Below, piece by piece: positions 23,201 through 35,390 of a stretch of 64,000 nucleotides of DNA. A program made the translations under genes and the position numbers. Source of the stretch: Rotaria sordida (taxonomy: Eukaryota; Rotifera; Eurotatoria; Philodinida; Philodinidae); NCBI GenBank assembly GCA_905250125.1, contig CAJNOL010000357.1, positions 6,584-70,583 on the forward strand, given 5' to 3'. Numbering within the stretch: position 1 is the stretch's first letter; each line of letters starts with the position of its first letter. A model generated the notes under the pieces. The model was not told the DNA's origin and did no database searches. It worked only from the letters and a program-made list of their open reading frames with translations.

Positions 23201-26200
23201 TGAACTAATAAATTGTTGAAAAGAAGAAAAAGATTATCTTATATAGCTGAAAAGCAATTGTAAGTGAGTCTTTATCATTTAAAAAAAAAACAACTAAAAA
23301 CCCTGCAATGATGAACACCTTTTGTAAACTGAGCACTTTTGACCAGTTTCAATGGTGGTCACATTAGAGAGATTTTACTATAATTGATTTTAAAATCATT
23401 CATAATTTAACAATTTGTAGAATTATAATTTACAGATATTGACAATGAACACATTAAGAAAATGTGTTCTAGTGAATCAAATACGTATCACAAATTTCTC
23501 AATAGCTTGTCAGATAAGACATGCTAAACTATTGAATGAGTTCTGCAGCAACCATCGAGAGGTAAAAGGAGAAATGATGTATATCGTGAACATTTTTTTT
23601 GTAAACCTAGTCATATTAAACGTTGTACAAAATATTTATCGCCCATAAAATACATTCATTGATTTTATTATTACTTAGTGTCTATAGAGATGTTTTTGAA
23701 AGGATTTGTCTCTAAAATACATGTGCTATTAAAAATTTTTGTTCATATCTTCATCTTTTCCTTTATTATATAAAGGGCCTATCTTACGAGGGAACCTTTT
23801 CAACTGTCCAATCGCTTTTGAGTTCGAACTCAGTGTGAAAGATAGACCCCAGTGAGGTATGAAAAGGCCCAAAAGGATAAGTGCCCATAGGCCTTCTGTC
23901 CAGAGTTATAGGCATTTTACTGGATTTTTAGCCTATGGCACAGTATATACCAAAAAATCGAATGACAATATTTCGAGCTGAGATTTCGTCCAACGATAGG
24001 TCTATGTACCAATAGAATGCCCTGAAAATTTCAGCTCAAAAGAATGTTTCAATCTCGGGATATTAAACTCCCAAAAATCACGCATATCCCGCGAATGATG
24101 CTAGAATTTTTTGGCTTTTGGGTGTTCAATATCTCGAGATTGGAACATTCTTTTGAGCTGAAATTTTCAGGGCATTCTATTGGTACATAGACCTATCTTT
24201 GGACACAATCTCAGCTCGAAATATTGTCATTCGATTTTTTGGTATATACTGTGCCATAGGCTAAAAATCCAGTAAAATGCCTATAACTCTGGACGGAAGG
24301 CCTATGGGCACTTATCCTTTTGGGCCTTTTCATACCTCACTGGGGTCTATCTTTCAAACTGAGTTCGAACTCAAAAGCGATTGGACAGTTGAAAAGGTTC
24401 CCTCGTTAGTTTATTTCTTAAAAAAATTGAAACTTTAATTAGTATATTTACATTAAAATATGGCTAGTTTTTAGTTGGAAATCTTAAAAGGCTGAAGTCA
24501 ACATTATTGCTTAACTTTTAAAATCCTAATAATATCTTCCCAAATCCTCAAAAAATCTTTTTGGATACCTAAAAATCCGAAGTGTCCAGTGTAGAGAGAT
24601 TATACTCTACTTCTTTTATTCGCCCAATTTTTTTTTCGACTTTTTCAATAAATTACTTTGCTTTATTTAATACTTCAGCCCATTTATTGTATTCTCCTTC
24701 ATCTAAATCTTTCCATGCTAAACAAAGTGTACGTAAACCATCTGAAGCAAATTTCTATAAAATAATCAAACAAATATAAATCAAACTAAAAAAAAAAAAA
24801 CTTTCATTTACATTTAAATGTTCATCCGTTTGAGCCATCACATCTGTTTCTGATGAATCTAAGCGTTCTTTTATTTTTGAATCAGCTCCTTTACAATACA
24901 AAACAATTTTTCCATCTTTTTTCACAATAATCTATTATAAAGAAAAAAAAATCTCCCAAAATCTTTCAAAACAATTCAAATATTTCAATACTAACCGACA
25001 TTCGTTTTCGATCATTATTAAAATCAAGTATATTAAGTAAATCATATGTTTCTTCTTTATCTTGTACACGAATTGTAATACTATTTTGAGTACGACTCTA
25101 TTAAAAAAAAACTATTTGATATTATCTCGAAATAATTTCAAGAAAAAAAATTCAAAAATTTTACATCAAATACAAAACCAAATGACCTTGCAGCTGATAC
25201 AAGTGCATTTTCATCAGGTGATTGTGCTTGATAAATTATTTTTCCATCTTTTTCTTCAGGCATAACAGTATGACATAAAGATAGAAGTGTAAAAAAATTA
25301 TGTTCATCTTCTTCATTATTTTTAATTGCATCAATTAATTTTTCATCATACCATCGAAATTCTTCATCTTTTTCCTCGAATTCTATTGATTTTAATTTCT
25401 AAAAATGATTAATTTAATTCATTACAAGAGACGAAAAATAATCGATATTACTTCGGAATCTTGAATTTCATTTCCAGCTTCATCTGTTGCATAACCATAC
25501 AATTTTCCTCGTATTGAACATTTATTAAATGTCATTATATTCTAAAATAGAAAGATAATTTTTGTATGAAATTATAGTTCTATTATTGAATAGGCGGAAA
25601 CCAAGATAATGAAATATAATTCTGAGTTTTTGAAGCAATTTCTCGTCTTATGATACAATGACTTCTTTGTATATCATAAGAACGCCTTTCTTTTTTTTTC
25701 GTTCAAGATTTTTATTGTAAAACTTCTACTGAATTGAATGAATTCAAATTTCCTGTGCGATTCATTGAAAATCATTTTATTTTATTGTTAAAGGAATTCC
25801 AGAAGAATCATTCTACAATGCTTATAAATTATTTAAATTTTGAGTATAAATCTATTTGCAAGATTATTTTGTATTTAAATTTAATACTAACTATTTCAAT
25901 GTCTTAATTATAGCTCTTTGAAAATCTCAGAACCACTAATGGGTTTTGTGGCTCTCCTCCTGAGGTTCTAACAATCGGGGAGAGAGGAAAGCAACGATTA
26001 CTGACGAGGAAACATTGTCAACTGATTAATCACTTTTAAATTCGGACTCAGTGCACAAGATAGAATCCTCTTAGGCCTTCTTTCCAGAGGTATAGGCATT
26101 TTACTAGAATTTTAGTATTTGGCATAGTATATACAAACAAAACGAATGATGATATTTCGACTTGAAGTTTTGCCAGACAGATCTATTTGTCAGTAGAATG

Positions 26201-28961
26201 TTTTGAAAATTTCAACTCAAAAGAACATTTCTTTACCGATATATGAAAGTCTCAAAAATCATTCATACTTCATGAAAGATGCTAGAGTTTTCTGTTTTTT
26301 GGGACTTTAATATATCGGAAAGGAAATATTCTTTTGTGCTGATAATTTCAGAGCATTCTACTGACAAATAGATCTGTTTGTGAGCAAAATCTCAAGTCGA
26401 AATACCATAATTCGATTTGTTGGTATATGTCTGTAACTGTGGATAGATTTATCCTTTTCAAGTTCTTCATATCTTATTGGAGTCCACCTTATGCACTCAG
26501 TCTGAATTCAAAAGCGATTGAGCATTTAAAGACGTCCCTTGGTCAGTACGCTTTCATAGCAATGAAAAAAAGACGTTGAACTGCATTAATAACAAGACTT
26601 AGACTGTTCTACAACATTCCAAAGTCTTCCTCGAATTGAAATGGCTGGCATGTTTTGACTAGTACACTTTGGAATTTTTGCACAGATAGAAATTTATATT
26701 CAAAATGTAAAGGATGATGCATCGATTCGATACAGTCATCATATGATCAAGTTATAATTTTTGGAAATAATCAATATCAGTGTCTATGAGCTTATCCAGA
26801 TCTATAATAGTGCGTTGAGACCTGCTCTAGATGTAATGGATATGTACAAGTGGCTTATTTATCAATTAAACCAATAATTAGAATAATAATAATGTTAAGT
26901 TAAGAAAAATCGAATACAAAAATACAAAGCAACAAGACAAACAAACAATAGAACGCCATTAAAAAACAACGCCTGTTCGAAATGTTGAAATGAATAAGAC
27001 AGATGTTTCCTTGACGATCAATTATCTATTATATTGAGGCTAAAGAACACGTCAGAGTTTTACATTTTAGACGCAATGTGGCTGTGCTGACAAGTTCTCT
27101 AATTTGATCTTTTAACAATTGAATATAAAGACGAACACTTAATATCTAATCTTATACTTAACAAACTGTTCTATTATCTCAGTAGAATTAGAACATGAAA
27201 TCTTTAAAAAAATCTCCTTCATCAATATATATATATATATATATAAATATAAATTACCTGTGTTAATGTTCCTGTTTTATCTGAAAAAATATATTCAACT
27301 TGTCCTAATTCTTCATTTAATGTTGTTGTACGTGCTTGTGCTGGAACTTTCTTTGGTTCATAAAACATTTGAATATCCCAATCAATCCATTTTGATTGTA
27401 ATAAACGTATAAATTCAACACTAACATAAAGTGATATTGGTACAACAGTATTTAATATAATAATATATGATAAAAAAACTAATAAACTTTGTTCAAGTGC
27501 ACCAATTTTTTGATCCTTTGATACATATTTTTCCCATGGTAAATATCTACGATAATCATAACCAAAAAATGATTCCCAAAATCCACAACATATTGTCATA
27601 ATAGCACACATAACTAATAAGAAACAAACAATCTAAATATATAAGAAAAAATATTTATTTTTAAAAACAAAATGACTAGCATAAAAATTTCATACACCAA
27701 TAATTATTTGATTAAGTAAATGATCAATTTGTGTACGTTTAAATGTTGCTTTACCACTATTTTTCATTAATTTTGTATCTGGACCAGCATAACAAACAAC
27801 TAAAATTATTTTTTTGTTTTCAATAATTTAAAAATCATCAAACAAAATTTTTTCTTACTTCCAAATGCCCATTGGGTATTTCTTAAACGTGTACCACGTA
27901 ATAGAACATTATCATTTTTTAAAGGTAAGGTCTTATTATTCCATATTAAATTTCCTTCAAATCGGCTAAGATTATTATTTGGTGCTTCATATTCAATTTC
28001 AGCTTGAAAAACAAAAAAAACGATTAAGAACAAAATTAAGAAAAAGACCGATATATTTCTACCATCAAAACTTGATAATTTCTCAATATCTTCACCAATT
28101 TCACCTGTTTCTTCTAATGCTTGCCGTACTTTAAGATTTGTTTCACCATCTAATTCAGCTGTTTCAATAAAACAAAGTCCATTTGGTTCACTAGTTGATA
28201 TTAGAACAATATCTGCCTTTAAAAAAAAAGTTATTCATTAAAAACAGAACTTTTTTTTGAAATTCTTACAGTTAAAAATTGATTATTAGTTAATTGTACA
28301 ATATCACCAACATTAATATCTTTCCATTTTCTAGTTACGAATTCTTTTCCAACAACTGTTTTTATTTCACGATTATTAACTTGACGATCACTACGATGTC
28401 TAGCCTATAAAAAAATAAAATAAAAATTAAGGAATTCAAGAAAGAACTATTGTTTCTTTTCTCTACGAACAATATCATCACTAGCATCTTTGATTGCAGT
28501 TAAGGCTAAGACAAATACAAGTGGTAATATAGTTGTAATTGGAGCTAATGAACTAATTTGTGGAATAAGCTTAAAAAAAAATAAAATTAGATTATGAATT
28601 ATATAAAAATAATACAATATACTTGTAGACAAAGAAGAAATAGAAAATAAGCATTAGCTAATCGACGAAATTGTTCGAAAAGATTTTTAGGTAAAAATGT
28701 TATTAAATTATATTTTGATGTAGAAATTTCATTTCCCTAAAGACAAAAAACAATAGATGTCAGTTTGTTTTTCTTTGAATAAAATATTATACTTACAGCA
28801 TATTCTTTAGTTGCATTTGCTGTTGGATCATTAGCTTTAATTTTTCTAGTATCCTCTGAAATATAGTTACCAGATTTTTTTTTTATTTTATAACTAAATA
28901 AAAAGAATTTATTATACAAACCTTCAACTTTTTTCTTTTTAAAACATGGCAATTTCTTCAT
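17248..28961 (-). CDS. Phospholipid-transporting P4-ATPase, ATP8B type
   Basis: Flippase moving phospholipids to the cytosolic leaflet. Twenty-two exons join in phase to 1277 residues: 28922-28961, 28797-28855, 28623-28736, 28471-28569, 28270-28404, 28063-28216, 27859-28002, 27696-27799, 27258-27632, 25452-25541, 25165-25398, 24996-25097, 24812-24931, 24657-24754, 22392-22570, 21760-22314, 21469-21692, 21321-21404, 19615-19652, 19126-19563, 18824-19064, 17248-17454. Visible motifs: actuator DGET at 172-175, P4-specific PISL in M4, phosphorylation site DKTGTLT at 401-407, nucleotide-domain KGAD, hinge GDGAND at 857-862, and ten hydrophobic segments overall. [18 protein letters not shown] near the C-terminus matches the ATP8B regulatory tail, which favours ATP8B over ATP8A. 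Introns 9, 14, 18 and 21 are 1.4-2.1 kb and each holds inverted-repeat elements; the others are short. The donor of intron 4 (GTTCGT) is weak. Confidence 0.94.
17945..18182. repeat. Foldback element in flippase intron 21
   Basis: A perfect 26-bp inverted repeat containing CCAACAAGGATCTCTAGAAA occurs at 17945-17970 and, inverted, at about 18157-18182. Weaker pairing continues inwards. Confidence 0.75.
20311..20987. repeat. Inverted-repeat element, family C, in flippase intron 18
   Basis: TATAGACTAGAAAGAGCCTAAG near 20323 pairs with AGATTCTCTCTAGTCTATAT near 20957, and GTTGCGATTTGG with TAAATCGCAATT. Internal sequence (ACTTCAATCAAACGAG, AATCTTTGGA, TTTTTCCAAAATAT) is shared with the element at 36535. 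A GC-rich hAT MITE is nested inside. Confidence 0.65.
20676..20913. mobile_element. GC-rich hAT-like MITE with 8-bp target duplication
   Basis: 238 bases bounded by CAGAGACCGAGACGGG and the inverted CCCGTTTCGGTCTCTG. The 8 bases outside are GTTGGTAT on the left and GTTGATAT on the right (7 of 8 identical), the length expected for hAT insertion. The interior is rich in CCCCG blocks, unlike the AT-rich surroundings, and has no transposase. Confidence 0.75.
22814..23380. mobile_element. pogo/Tc1-mariner-like MITE in flippase intron 14
   Basis: The left end CAGTAAAACCTTTTTATATG and the right end (inverted) TAGTAAAATCTCTCTAATGT form terminal inverted repeats flanked by TA dinucleotides, typical of Tc1/mariner/pogo insertion. 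About 567 bp, with no transposase frame. Confidence 0.6.
23783..24409. repeat. Near-perfect long palindrome, foldback family A, in flippase intron 14
   Basis: Arms of about 290 bp (23783-24070 and 24120-24409) are almost identical in inverse orientation, beginning CTTACGAGGGAACC and ending GGTTCCCTCGTTAG. The short centre is around 24071-24119. No coding potential. Confidence 0.92.
26001..26547. repeat. Degenerate foldback family A copy in flippase intron 9
   Basis: The same order of blocks as the element at 23783 (TAGGCATTTTACT, GGCATAGTATATAC, the inverse in the right half, AAAGCGATTGAGCA near the end), with many substitutions and shortened ends. Confidence 0.75.
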
Positions 28962-31071
28962 TGTATGAATAAAAAACAATTCTTCTTTGTTATATAATCA
29001 ATATATTATAAATGATAATGTGATTGTATCAACAAAAAAAGACAAAATGATCTAGAACATTGTGCTCATATTTGTCAATATAATAGAAAGAACTACTACT
29101 TTTACTGTTTCACCCATAACATAGACTGCCTCAATCAAAGAAAAAGAAAAAACCCTACTGGATACAGTAGATGGATGAGTCATCTAACTGATGATGTAAT
29201 ATTACTGAATGAAATCTTCTTGGATCATGTAGTATTTGTAAATCATACTCGAAAATAGATATACATGACTTCTGCAAAACAATCTTATCTTATCTATGTT
29301 TTAAAGAAATGATTCTATTGTCTGTCATTATAACCAGAAAAAGTATTGGCAGATGATGCACACTTTGTTTTTTGTAGCTTTTATCTCTAATGTATTAAAA
29401 AAATAGGCTGTTTTTTTCTTTAACAATGGAACAAAGAGAAAAAAACAAGTTTTAATGTGTTTTATTTCTCTTTGATGGTAGACTATGTTTGTTTTATTAT
29501 CATGTAAAAATAAACTTTTAATAATGAACACACAGGATGACCTAAAGCATCAAAAGAGATGTAAGATGAAGATTTTTTTTTAATTCAGAAAATTACTCAA
29601 AATAAATAATAAGCATACTTTTATCGATAATAAATGTCTCTTCTATATTTGATTTCATTTTTTTTTACTTCAAAATATATCTATTAATGCTTTTTTAATG
29701 ATTGATATGAGAAAAATACTCACAAAAATATAGACAAATAATGAAACATAATTAAGTCAGTAAGATTAAAACGAGCATAGAAAGTGATAAACTATGATTA
29801 GTAAATAAAACACGAAACTTTCTCTGATATTGATAATTATCATAACAACACAATGACTGTTTTGTGGTCAGTGAACGAATGACCATGCTACTCTTGATTG
29901 ACAGCGTAATTGAGCGACATCTATAACCAAAGAAATAGTAAGTTCTCATGTTATCCTTTTATTTTAATGATATCATCAGTTTTACTAATGCCACCGATCA
30001 ACCGTAGTTTATCGATAGTACTGTAAATTAATGCTATGTTACGGTTACATAAATTGATAAAATAGTTTTTAATAAAGATAATATTTTTTTCATTAACATA
30101 AAAGTTTTGAGAACTACAAATATCTGTCGAAAACTACATGTTATATCCATTTTATGAGTATTACATAGAAACTTATTAACCATGATTGATAGTTGTTGTC
30201 TAAAATCACTTGCGGAAGTTTTCAAATCTTTTCTATATTATTTATAATTCATTGAAATTAACGAAGAATATCATTTCTGTCTTGATGTGATGATGAAGGT
30301 ATAAAATACGGTTTTTTTTTTGCACTAACAGATTCATTTTTTGACGAATTTAAATATATTTCATCATATAATTTTCCAGAGTAGAGTTTAAAAATAGATT
30401 TGTGATCTTGTCAAACTTCTATTCCATTTAGTTGTATAAAAGTTTTGAAAAATAGAAAACATAACATCTTAAAATTGTAGAAAAACAAGACTTGGTTTTA
30501 CTAATATTGTTTTAGTGACGTCGAGAATTATTGAAAATGAAGAATAACATTACAATATCATTCAACATGAATAAAAATAGACGTACACTATTGAAAAAAA
30601 AATTCTTCTTGGAAGTCAATATTACTATAAATTTGTTCCATGAAAAATATAATGACAGTTCTGTACTTACATGATATGCACAAACAGGAAGAAATGTCAA
30701 ATATAATGTCTTTTGTATGAAATGTAATACAAATTGTTTTTTTTCAATAAGCTATATTTTGGTAGAGATATTTTGTTAATAAATTCTTTGTATGTATAAT
30801 AATAGGAATGCTTATATGTAAAGATACTTTTCTAGATTAGAATTCATTATAATCTAGTTCGAAATCGATAATTTATGATTCAGATGAAATAAGTTTCTTC
30901 GAATCAGATAATCGATTCAAAAAATAATCGAAAGATCATCAACTTCTTTTTCTTTTCGTACCTGTTTAATGGGTTTTACTTTATGTACATGAAAACTTTG
31001 TTTTAATTATAGTTAACAAGCAATTTTATTTACTGTTAACACAATTCTAATTTAATAAATTTTTCTAGATC
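28962..31071. other. Intergenic region upstream of the flippase gene
   Basis: 2.1 kb, AT-rich. Open frames here are short and hydrophobic or low in complexity. I see no gene, repeat family or RNA gene. Confidence 0.5.
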
Positions 31072-31246
31072 ATGCTTTTTAACATTCCTATGACTCAAGT
31101 CAATCGACAATTAAATAAGTATGTCGCATCTGATGAGGAAACAAAAAAAAAATTACGAAGTAAGTTTCGATTGTTGGCTACAATAAATTAAATAAAAAAA
31201 ATTGCTTTTCATTATTTTAGATTTAACATTTGAGAAGAATGAGTAA
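31072..31246 (+). CDS. Possible small two-exon gene, unknown
   Basis: Exons 31072-31159 and 31221-31246 join in phase to 37 residues beginning MLFNIPMTQVNRQLNK and ending LTFEKNE. The intron has GTAAG and TTTTAG ends and the typical length of 61 bp. A TTTTTCTAG acceptor lies just before the ATG. A donor-like GAGTAAGT overlaps the stop codon, so further exons may exist. I do not recognise the product. Confidence 0.3.
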
Positions 31247-31525
31247 GTAAATCATATATACGCATTCGATTTGAGCTATTATTCATATCTAATGAGATTT
31301 TTCGCATCTGTGAAATCTGTTCTGTGATTCTGAGAGTGACTGTATGTGAGTTTCACACTTTCCCCTTTTTAGGGTTTGCGCTGATTAGCTTTTTTTTATT
31401 GTTTTTCTTATCTTAATGAACATTATTACCAAATGTTTGAGCGGAATTTTCGAGAAGATGGTTGATTTTTATCAAAAACATACTGTATATCATTTATTTT
31501 TCTATTACTATTCTTCCATCGATTG

Positions 31526-31723
31526 TTAATCGAATTGTACCGAACTATGTGCCCATTTTTCTTCCCATTCATTGATATCAGTCTCAATAAATTCATCATC
31601 ATGAACTTTGTTCAGTTGTTGAGTCAGTAGTGATAAAGACTTTGTAACACTATCCATATGTTTGCTTATGTGTTTCAATAGATGTTTTTGAATATCATCT
31701 AGTGTCCAACAAGTCTTCTTCAT
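31526..31723 (-). CDS. Small hypothetical protein, coiled-coil-like
   Basis: A 65-residue single-exon frame (MKKTCWTLDDIQKHLLKH ... NEWEEKWAHSSVQFD) with balanced charged and hydrophobic residues and a predicted amphipathic helix. This composition is unlike the AT-driven noise frames nearby. ACCAATG is a reasonable start context and CTTATAAAA lies about 30 bp upstream. It is not recognised. It could be a small gene or the remaining exon of a larger one. Confidence 0.4.
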   Translation of the reverse strand: MKKTCWTLDDIQKHLLKHISKHMDSVTKSLSLLTQQLNKVHDDEFIETDINEWEEKWAHSSVQFD

Positions 31724-32720
31724 TGGTTATTATTCCTGTTCGTCAATTTGTTTTATAAGAGGATAGAGACAACAGGGTCTTTAACGTATTCGTTGAGATT
31801 TTATTGTAATTAATCATGAACTAGAACAATTTCATCTATTTGCCTGATGACCAATCGACGATGTTCATTTACGTATGATAAGCAAAAGCTGTGAACATTC
31901 ATGACACATGAATGATCCTGCTGTTTTATCATATGTTGTACAATATAACTTGCCCGATATTGAAGATTCCACATTCGTCACTCTAGATGCTGTAGAATTC
32001 ATTTGTACATGAGTACATCACTACGTGAACGTATATGAGAGTACATGGGCTATAAGACTTGTACCGTTGTCGCCTATATTCGATCATTATATTATGTGCT
32101 CGTACTTATGCAGCGTTGAAATGTATGCTTTTGTCCTTGTGATATATTTTCTAACTGAAGAGTCATATCTGTGACATTAAAGTTCAATAAACAAAACTTA
32201 GAGTGCAGTAGTCATGATTAATTCCATTGTCGTGTGAGAGTCGTTCTCGGCACAAAATATCTCATACAATATCAAATCTTTTTCAGTACATGTATCACGT
32301 TTGTCACATTTTCTTTGAGTGAATTTAGCTGATTAGTTACTTGTTTTTGCTATTACAACGGTTTCTATAATCGAAACTTTTTGAATATATACGTTTTTAT
32401 TGAGCTCGACGTTATATGAGTATCCATTTCACTGTATATCGCGACAAAATAAGAAGAATACGCATACTTTTATGTGCTTTTTGCGTCTTAAAGAAACTCA
32501 GTAAAAAGTAGTAGTGTTGCTCCCCTGTCTATATTAGTTAGTAATTCTTTCACTCTCTTTTGCTACATTCTTTATTGTGTTAAGTAGTGATAAAGACGAG
32601 AATAAACACGAACAGTAGATTCAGCAATCAGTCGGATAATTCCAATTATTTCAAAATTTTTTTAGCAAAAGAAAGTGTAACATTTTGTCTCACAACCTTC
32701 CAGCATCTCGTTATAATATT
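31724..32720. other. Intergenic region
   Basis: 1 kb of less strongly AT-rich sequence, with no supported gene or repeat. Confidence 0.5.
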
Positions 32721-33617
32721 TTATGTGTACATTTGTGTGGCATCAAATGGACCTTCATCACTTATTAAAGTTGCAAGTGTTTTATTGCGTAATACGTCAT
32801 ATATATCATACCATTGCCCATTTATTGTTACCATACGATTAATTAGTCGTATGCCGTGACTATAATCTTTATAATAACGATCATGTGATACGTAATTTAA
32901 TGGTTGAATTATTTGTCCTGATGGGTACCACCATCCCACAATAGCTACATTTTTTGGATAAGTTAATAGTCCAACGGAAATGACTACGTCTTTTTTGTGG
33001 CCCGTTACTAGCTCACCTGGAACTTTATTAGCAAGTGCAGTTTGAATTTTTTTATTATGAAATATCATTCTTTCTGTTGACATCATAGTCGCATCGTATG
33101 GTGGACCGTTTGGACTGGGAGATAGTTTAACTGTGGCTGCTTGCCAAATTTGATGTGCCATTTTTCTTGTTGGCAAAACACAACCAAATAGGTCTGCAAT
33201 TTTTTTTGCTGTTAATGGATTGAGTGGCGTTCTTAAGTAATCTGTATTTGTGCCTACAGAAAGAACATCAGGAAGAACCCAATACGTTAGTGTATCATTT
33301 CCAGCCGTTACTGTGACTGAAATAGCATTTCTCATAAATTCAGGAACATTTCCGGCTAAAAACTGTGCAAATATTAAATCCTCTCTTGTTTGAGTTGGTC
33401 CCACATTCATTATTGAATTACCAAAACCAGTTCCATTAATATTAATAGTTCGTAATGGTATTGTAAACACTGGTACATCTGTTGATAGGATATTCGATCG
33501 TGACGATTTAACTGATGCACTATTACTGAACCCGATGTGTTGAGCAAGGGTTTTCGCAGGATCACTGAGCGTGATCGCAACCATAATCGTAAATATAATA
33601 GTGTAAACTTGAAGCAT
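32721..33617 (-). CDS. Secreted protein of bacterial type, unknown function, intronless
   Basis: A single 298-residue exon. Residues 1-25 (MLQVYTIIFTIMVAITLS ...) form a signal peptide, so the product is probably exported. The body has no transmembrane segment. In its C-terminal half it carries ELVTGHKKDVVIS, NVAIVGWWYPSG, QPLNYVSHDRYYKDYSHGIR and LATLISDEGPFDA. From memory, proteins with this GHKKDVV ... YxDYSHGxRL ... LLSDEGP layout occur in bacteria with no assigned function. The conserved His/Asp/Tyr residues hint at a hydrolase, but that is speculation. Its lack of introns among intron-rich neighbours and its position beside a repeat block suggest horizontal acquisition. Confidence 0.8.
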   Translation of the reverse strand: MLQVYTIIFTIMVAITLSDPAKTLAQHIGFSNSASVKSSRSNILSTDVPVFTIPLRTININGTGFGNSIMNVGPTQTREDLIFAQFLAGNVPEFMRNAISVTVTAGNDTLTYWVLPDVLSVGTNTDYLRTPLNPLTAKKIADLFGCVLPTRKMAHQIWQAATVKLSPSPNGPPYDATMMSTERMIFHNKKIQTALANKVPGELVTGHKKDVVISVGLLTYPKNVAIVGWWYPSGQIIQPLNYVSHDRYYKDYSHGIRLINRMVTINGQWYDIYDVLRNKTLATLISDEGPFDATQMYT

Positions 33618-34079
33618 TATTTCCCCTCAAAAATGAAGATATTTGAGAATAACTAAGAAGAACTATTTGATGCTCTAAATTGAAAGGACTATTAAAGGAA
33701 ACGGTGCGGATCAGGTTTGTCTGTAAAAAAACACATGTATTTTTTATCTTGTTAAAATGAATCGATGTGAAAAAAATCATGATAACCATATGTTAAATTG
33801 TTCTTTACTCCTTTTTCTGAAAGAAAGAAGAGGCCACAACACAAAAATATTTGTCTGTATGTCCAACTAATCAGAAAAGAGCACTATATCAGCAATAAAG
33901 TATACTATATTTTCTCGAAAAAAAACTTTGGCCCAGAGATAATGATAAGCGCAGAATCTGAATCTGAGATCAAATTTTGATTTTTATAACGTTTTTATTA
34001 CAAATGATTAGTCATTTTTAATAGTTTTCCTAAAAGAAGGTATGGACGTGGAGCAGAGAAGTGTGGCTTCTGAAATGAG

Positions 34080-34745
34080 ATACTTTTTAAATAGACATTC
34101 AGTTATTTAAATAAATCTTTATAGCTATTTAAAATGTGACGCTTTCACTACATTACCGTAGCTATTTAAACCATTTAGCAGCTGTATTTGATAAGAATCG
34201 AATATTATGAGTTGTTCTTAACTTGATCAAAATAAATACGACATACTATACAACATAACAAAAAATTTTAAACAACATAATCAAGGTCTAAATCTAGAAA
34301 TATCTAATCTACGAAATGTACACATAAGAGATAGTGCGATCTTGTTCTAATAGCTGTGCACACACTTTAAATAATACTAAACATTGTTAACTAATGTATT
34401 ACATGCAATAGTTGTTTATCAAAACACTCAACATAAACAAATAACTACTATCTATTTAAACAGCTATAAAGATTGATCAATCAGTGCCGAAAGTCTTTAA
34501 ATAATGCTGCAGAATAAATGGCTGACCACTATGAAGATATTTTCATTTTTCATCCTTCCCACTTGCTCTAAAATAATAAATAACATTAAATAAATACCTC
34601 ACTCTCATTTTAATAATAATAAATATTTATTTACTAGTGTTGTAAATCATTAAATAGTGCTTCGCATTAAACAGTTATTCATGAAGATATTTGCCAACAC
34701 CTGATCTTAAATAAATAGCGAATAAGTATTTAAATAGCTACGAAG
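34080..34745. repeat. TTTAAATAGCTA-rich inverted-repeat block
   Basis: Recurring TATTTAAATA and TAGCTATTTAAA words. ATCTTTATAGCTATTTAAA near 34117 pairs with TTTAAACAGCTATAAAGAT near 34456. Arms are imperfect. Confidence 0.5.
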
Positions 34746-34954
34746 TTTTTTCAATGTCTTTTATATTAGAAATAGGGAAGTGCCTATGTACACTCCGGTA
34801 TGCATAGGCGGCCGACTATGTACACTCAAGTGGGTGTGGAATCTCTTTAATCACATCCACCCGCGACACCCCACACCCTTTTTTCAGCGAAGAGAACATC
34901 TATATCCATGTGCACACAGATTCATTCTAAAGATTCACAATAACCCATGTAAAA

Positions 34955-35160
34955 AAAATAGGAAAAAAATCAGATTAAAATCGATTCGTCATCGATTAAA
35001 GACCGATTATAATTATCCATAATCGATTATAACTGCAGAAACAGTTATTCTACTATATTACTCGATTAAAATTGATTAAGGCTGATTTTAATCAAATCCT
35101 AATCGATTAATAATCGATTAAACGTGTATGATTATAATCGATTAAAATTCACAGTAATTA
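34955..35160. repeat. ATCGATTA palindromic-word array, left
   Basis: About nine CGATTA/TAATCG words in 200 bases, including AATCGATTAATAATCGATTA. Confidence 0.75.
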
Positions 35161-35244
35161 TTACAAATCCACCTACGTTGTTGTTACACTGTAATAACTA
35201 TAGCCTACGAACTAGATCGGAATGTTAGTACCTCAATGGCCAAA

Positions 35245-35390
35245 TCCTTATGCCGATACCGTGTAATTATATTCCTACAGCTATATTTTTAAGACTATAT
35301 TCTTATACCTATGCCTGTATGACTATACCCTTATACCTATACGTGTGTGGCTATATCCTTATACCTATACACTTATACCTCTGACCTTGT
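35245..35390. repeat. CTATACCCTTATAC minisatellite, left part
   Basis: Degenerate tandem units of 12-18 bases built on TATACC and TATATCCT. The same orientation and unit type resume at 36369. Confidence 0.8.
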
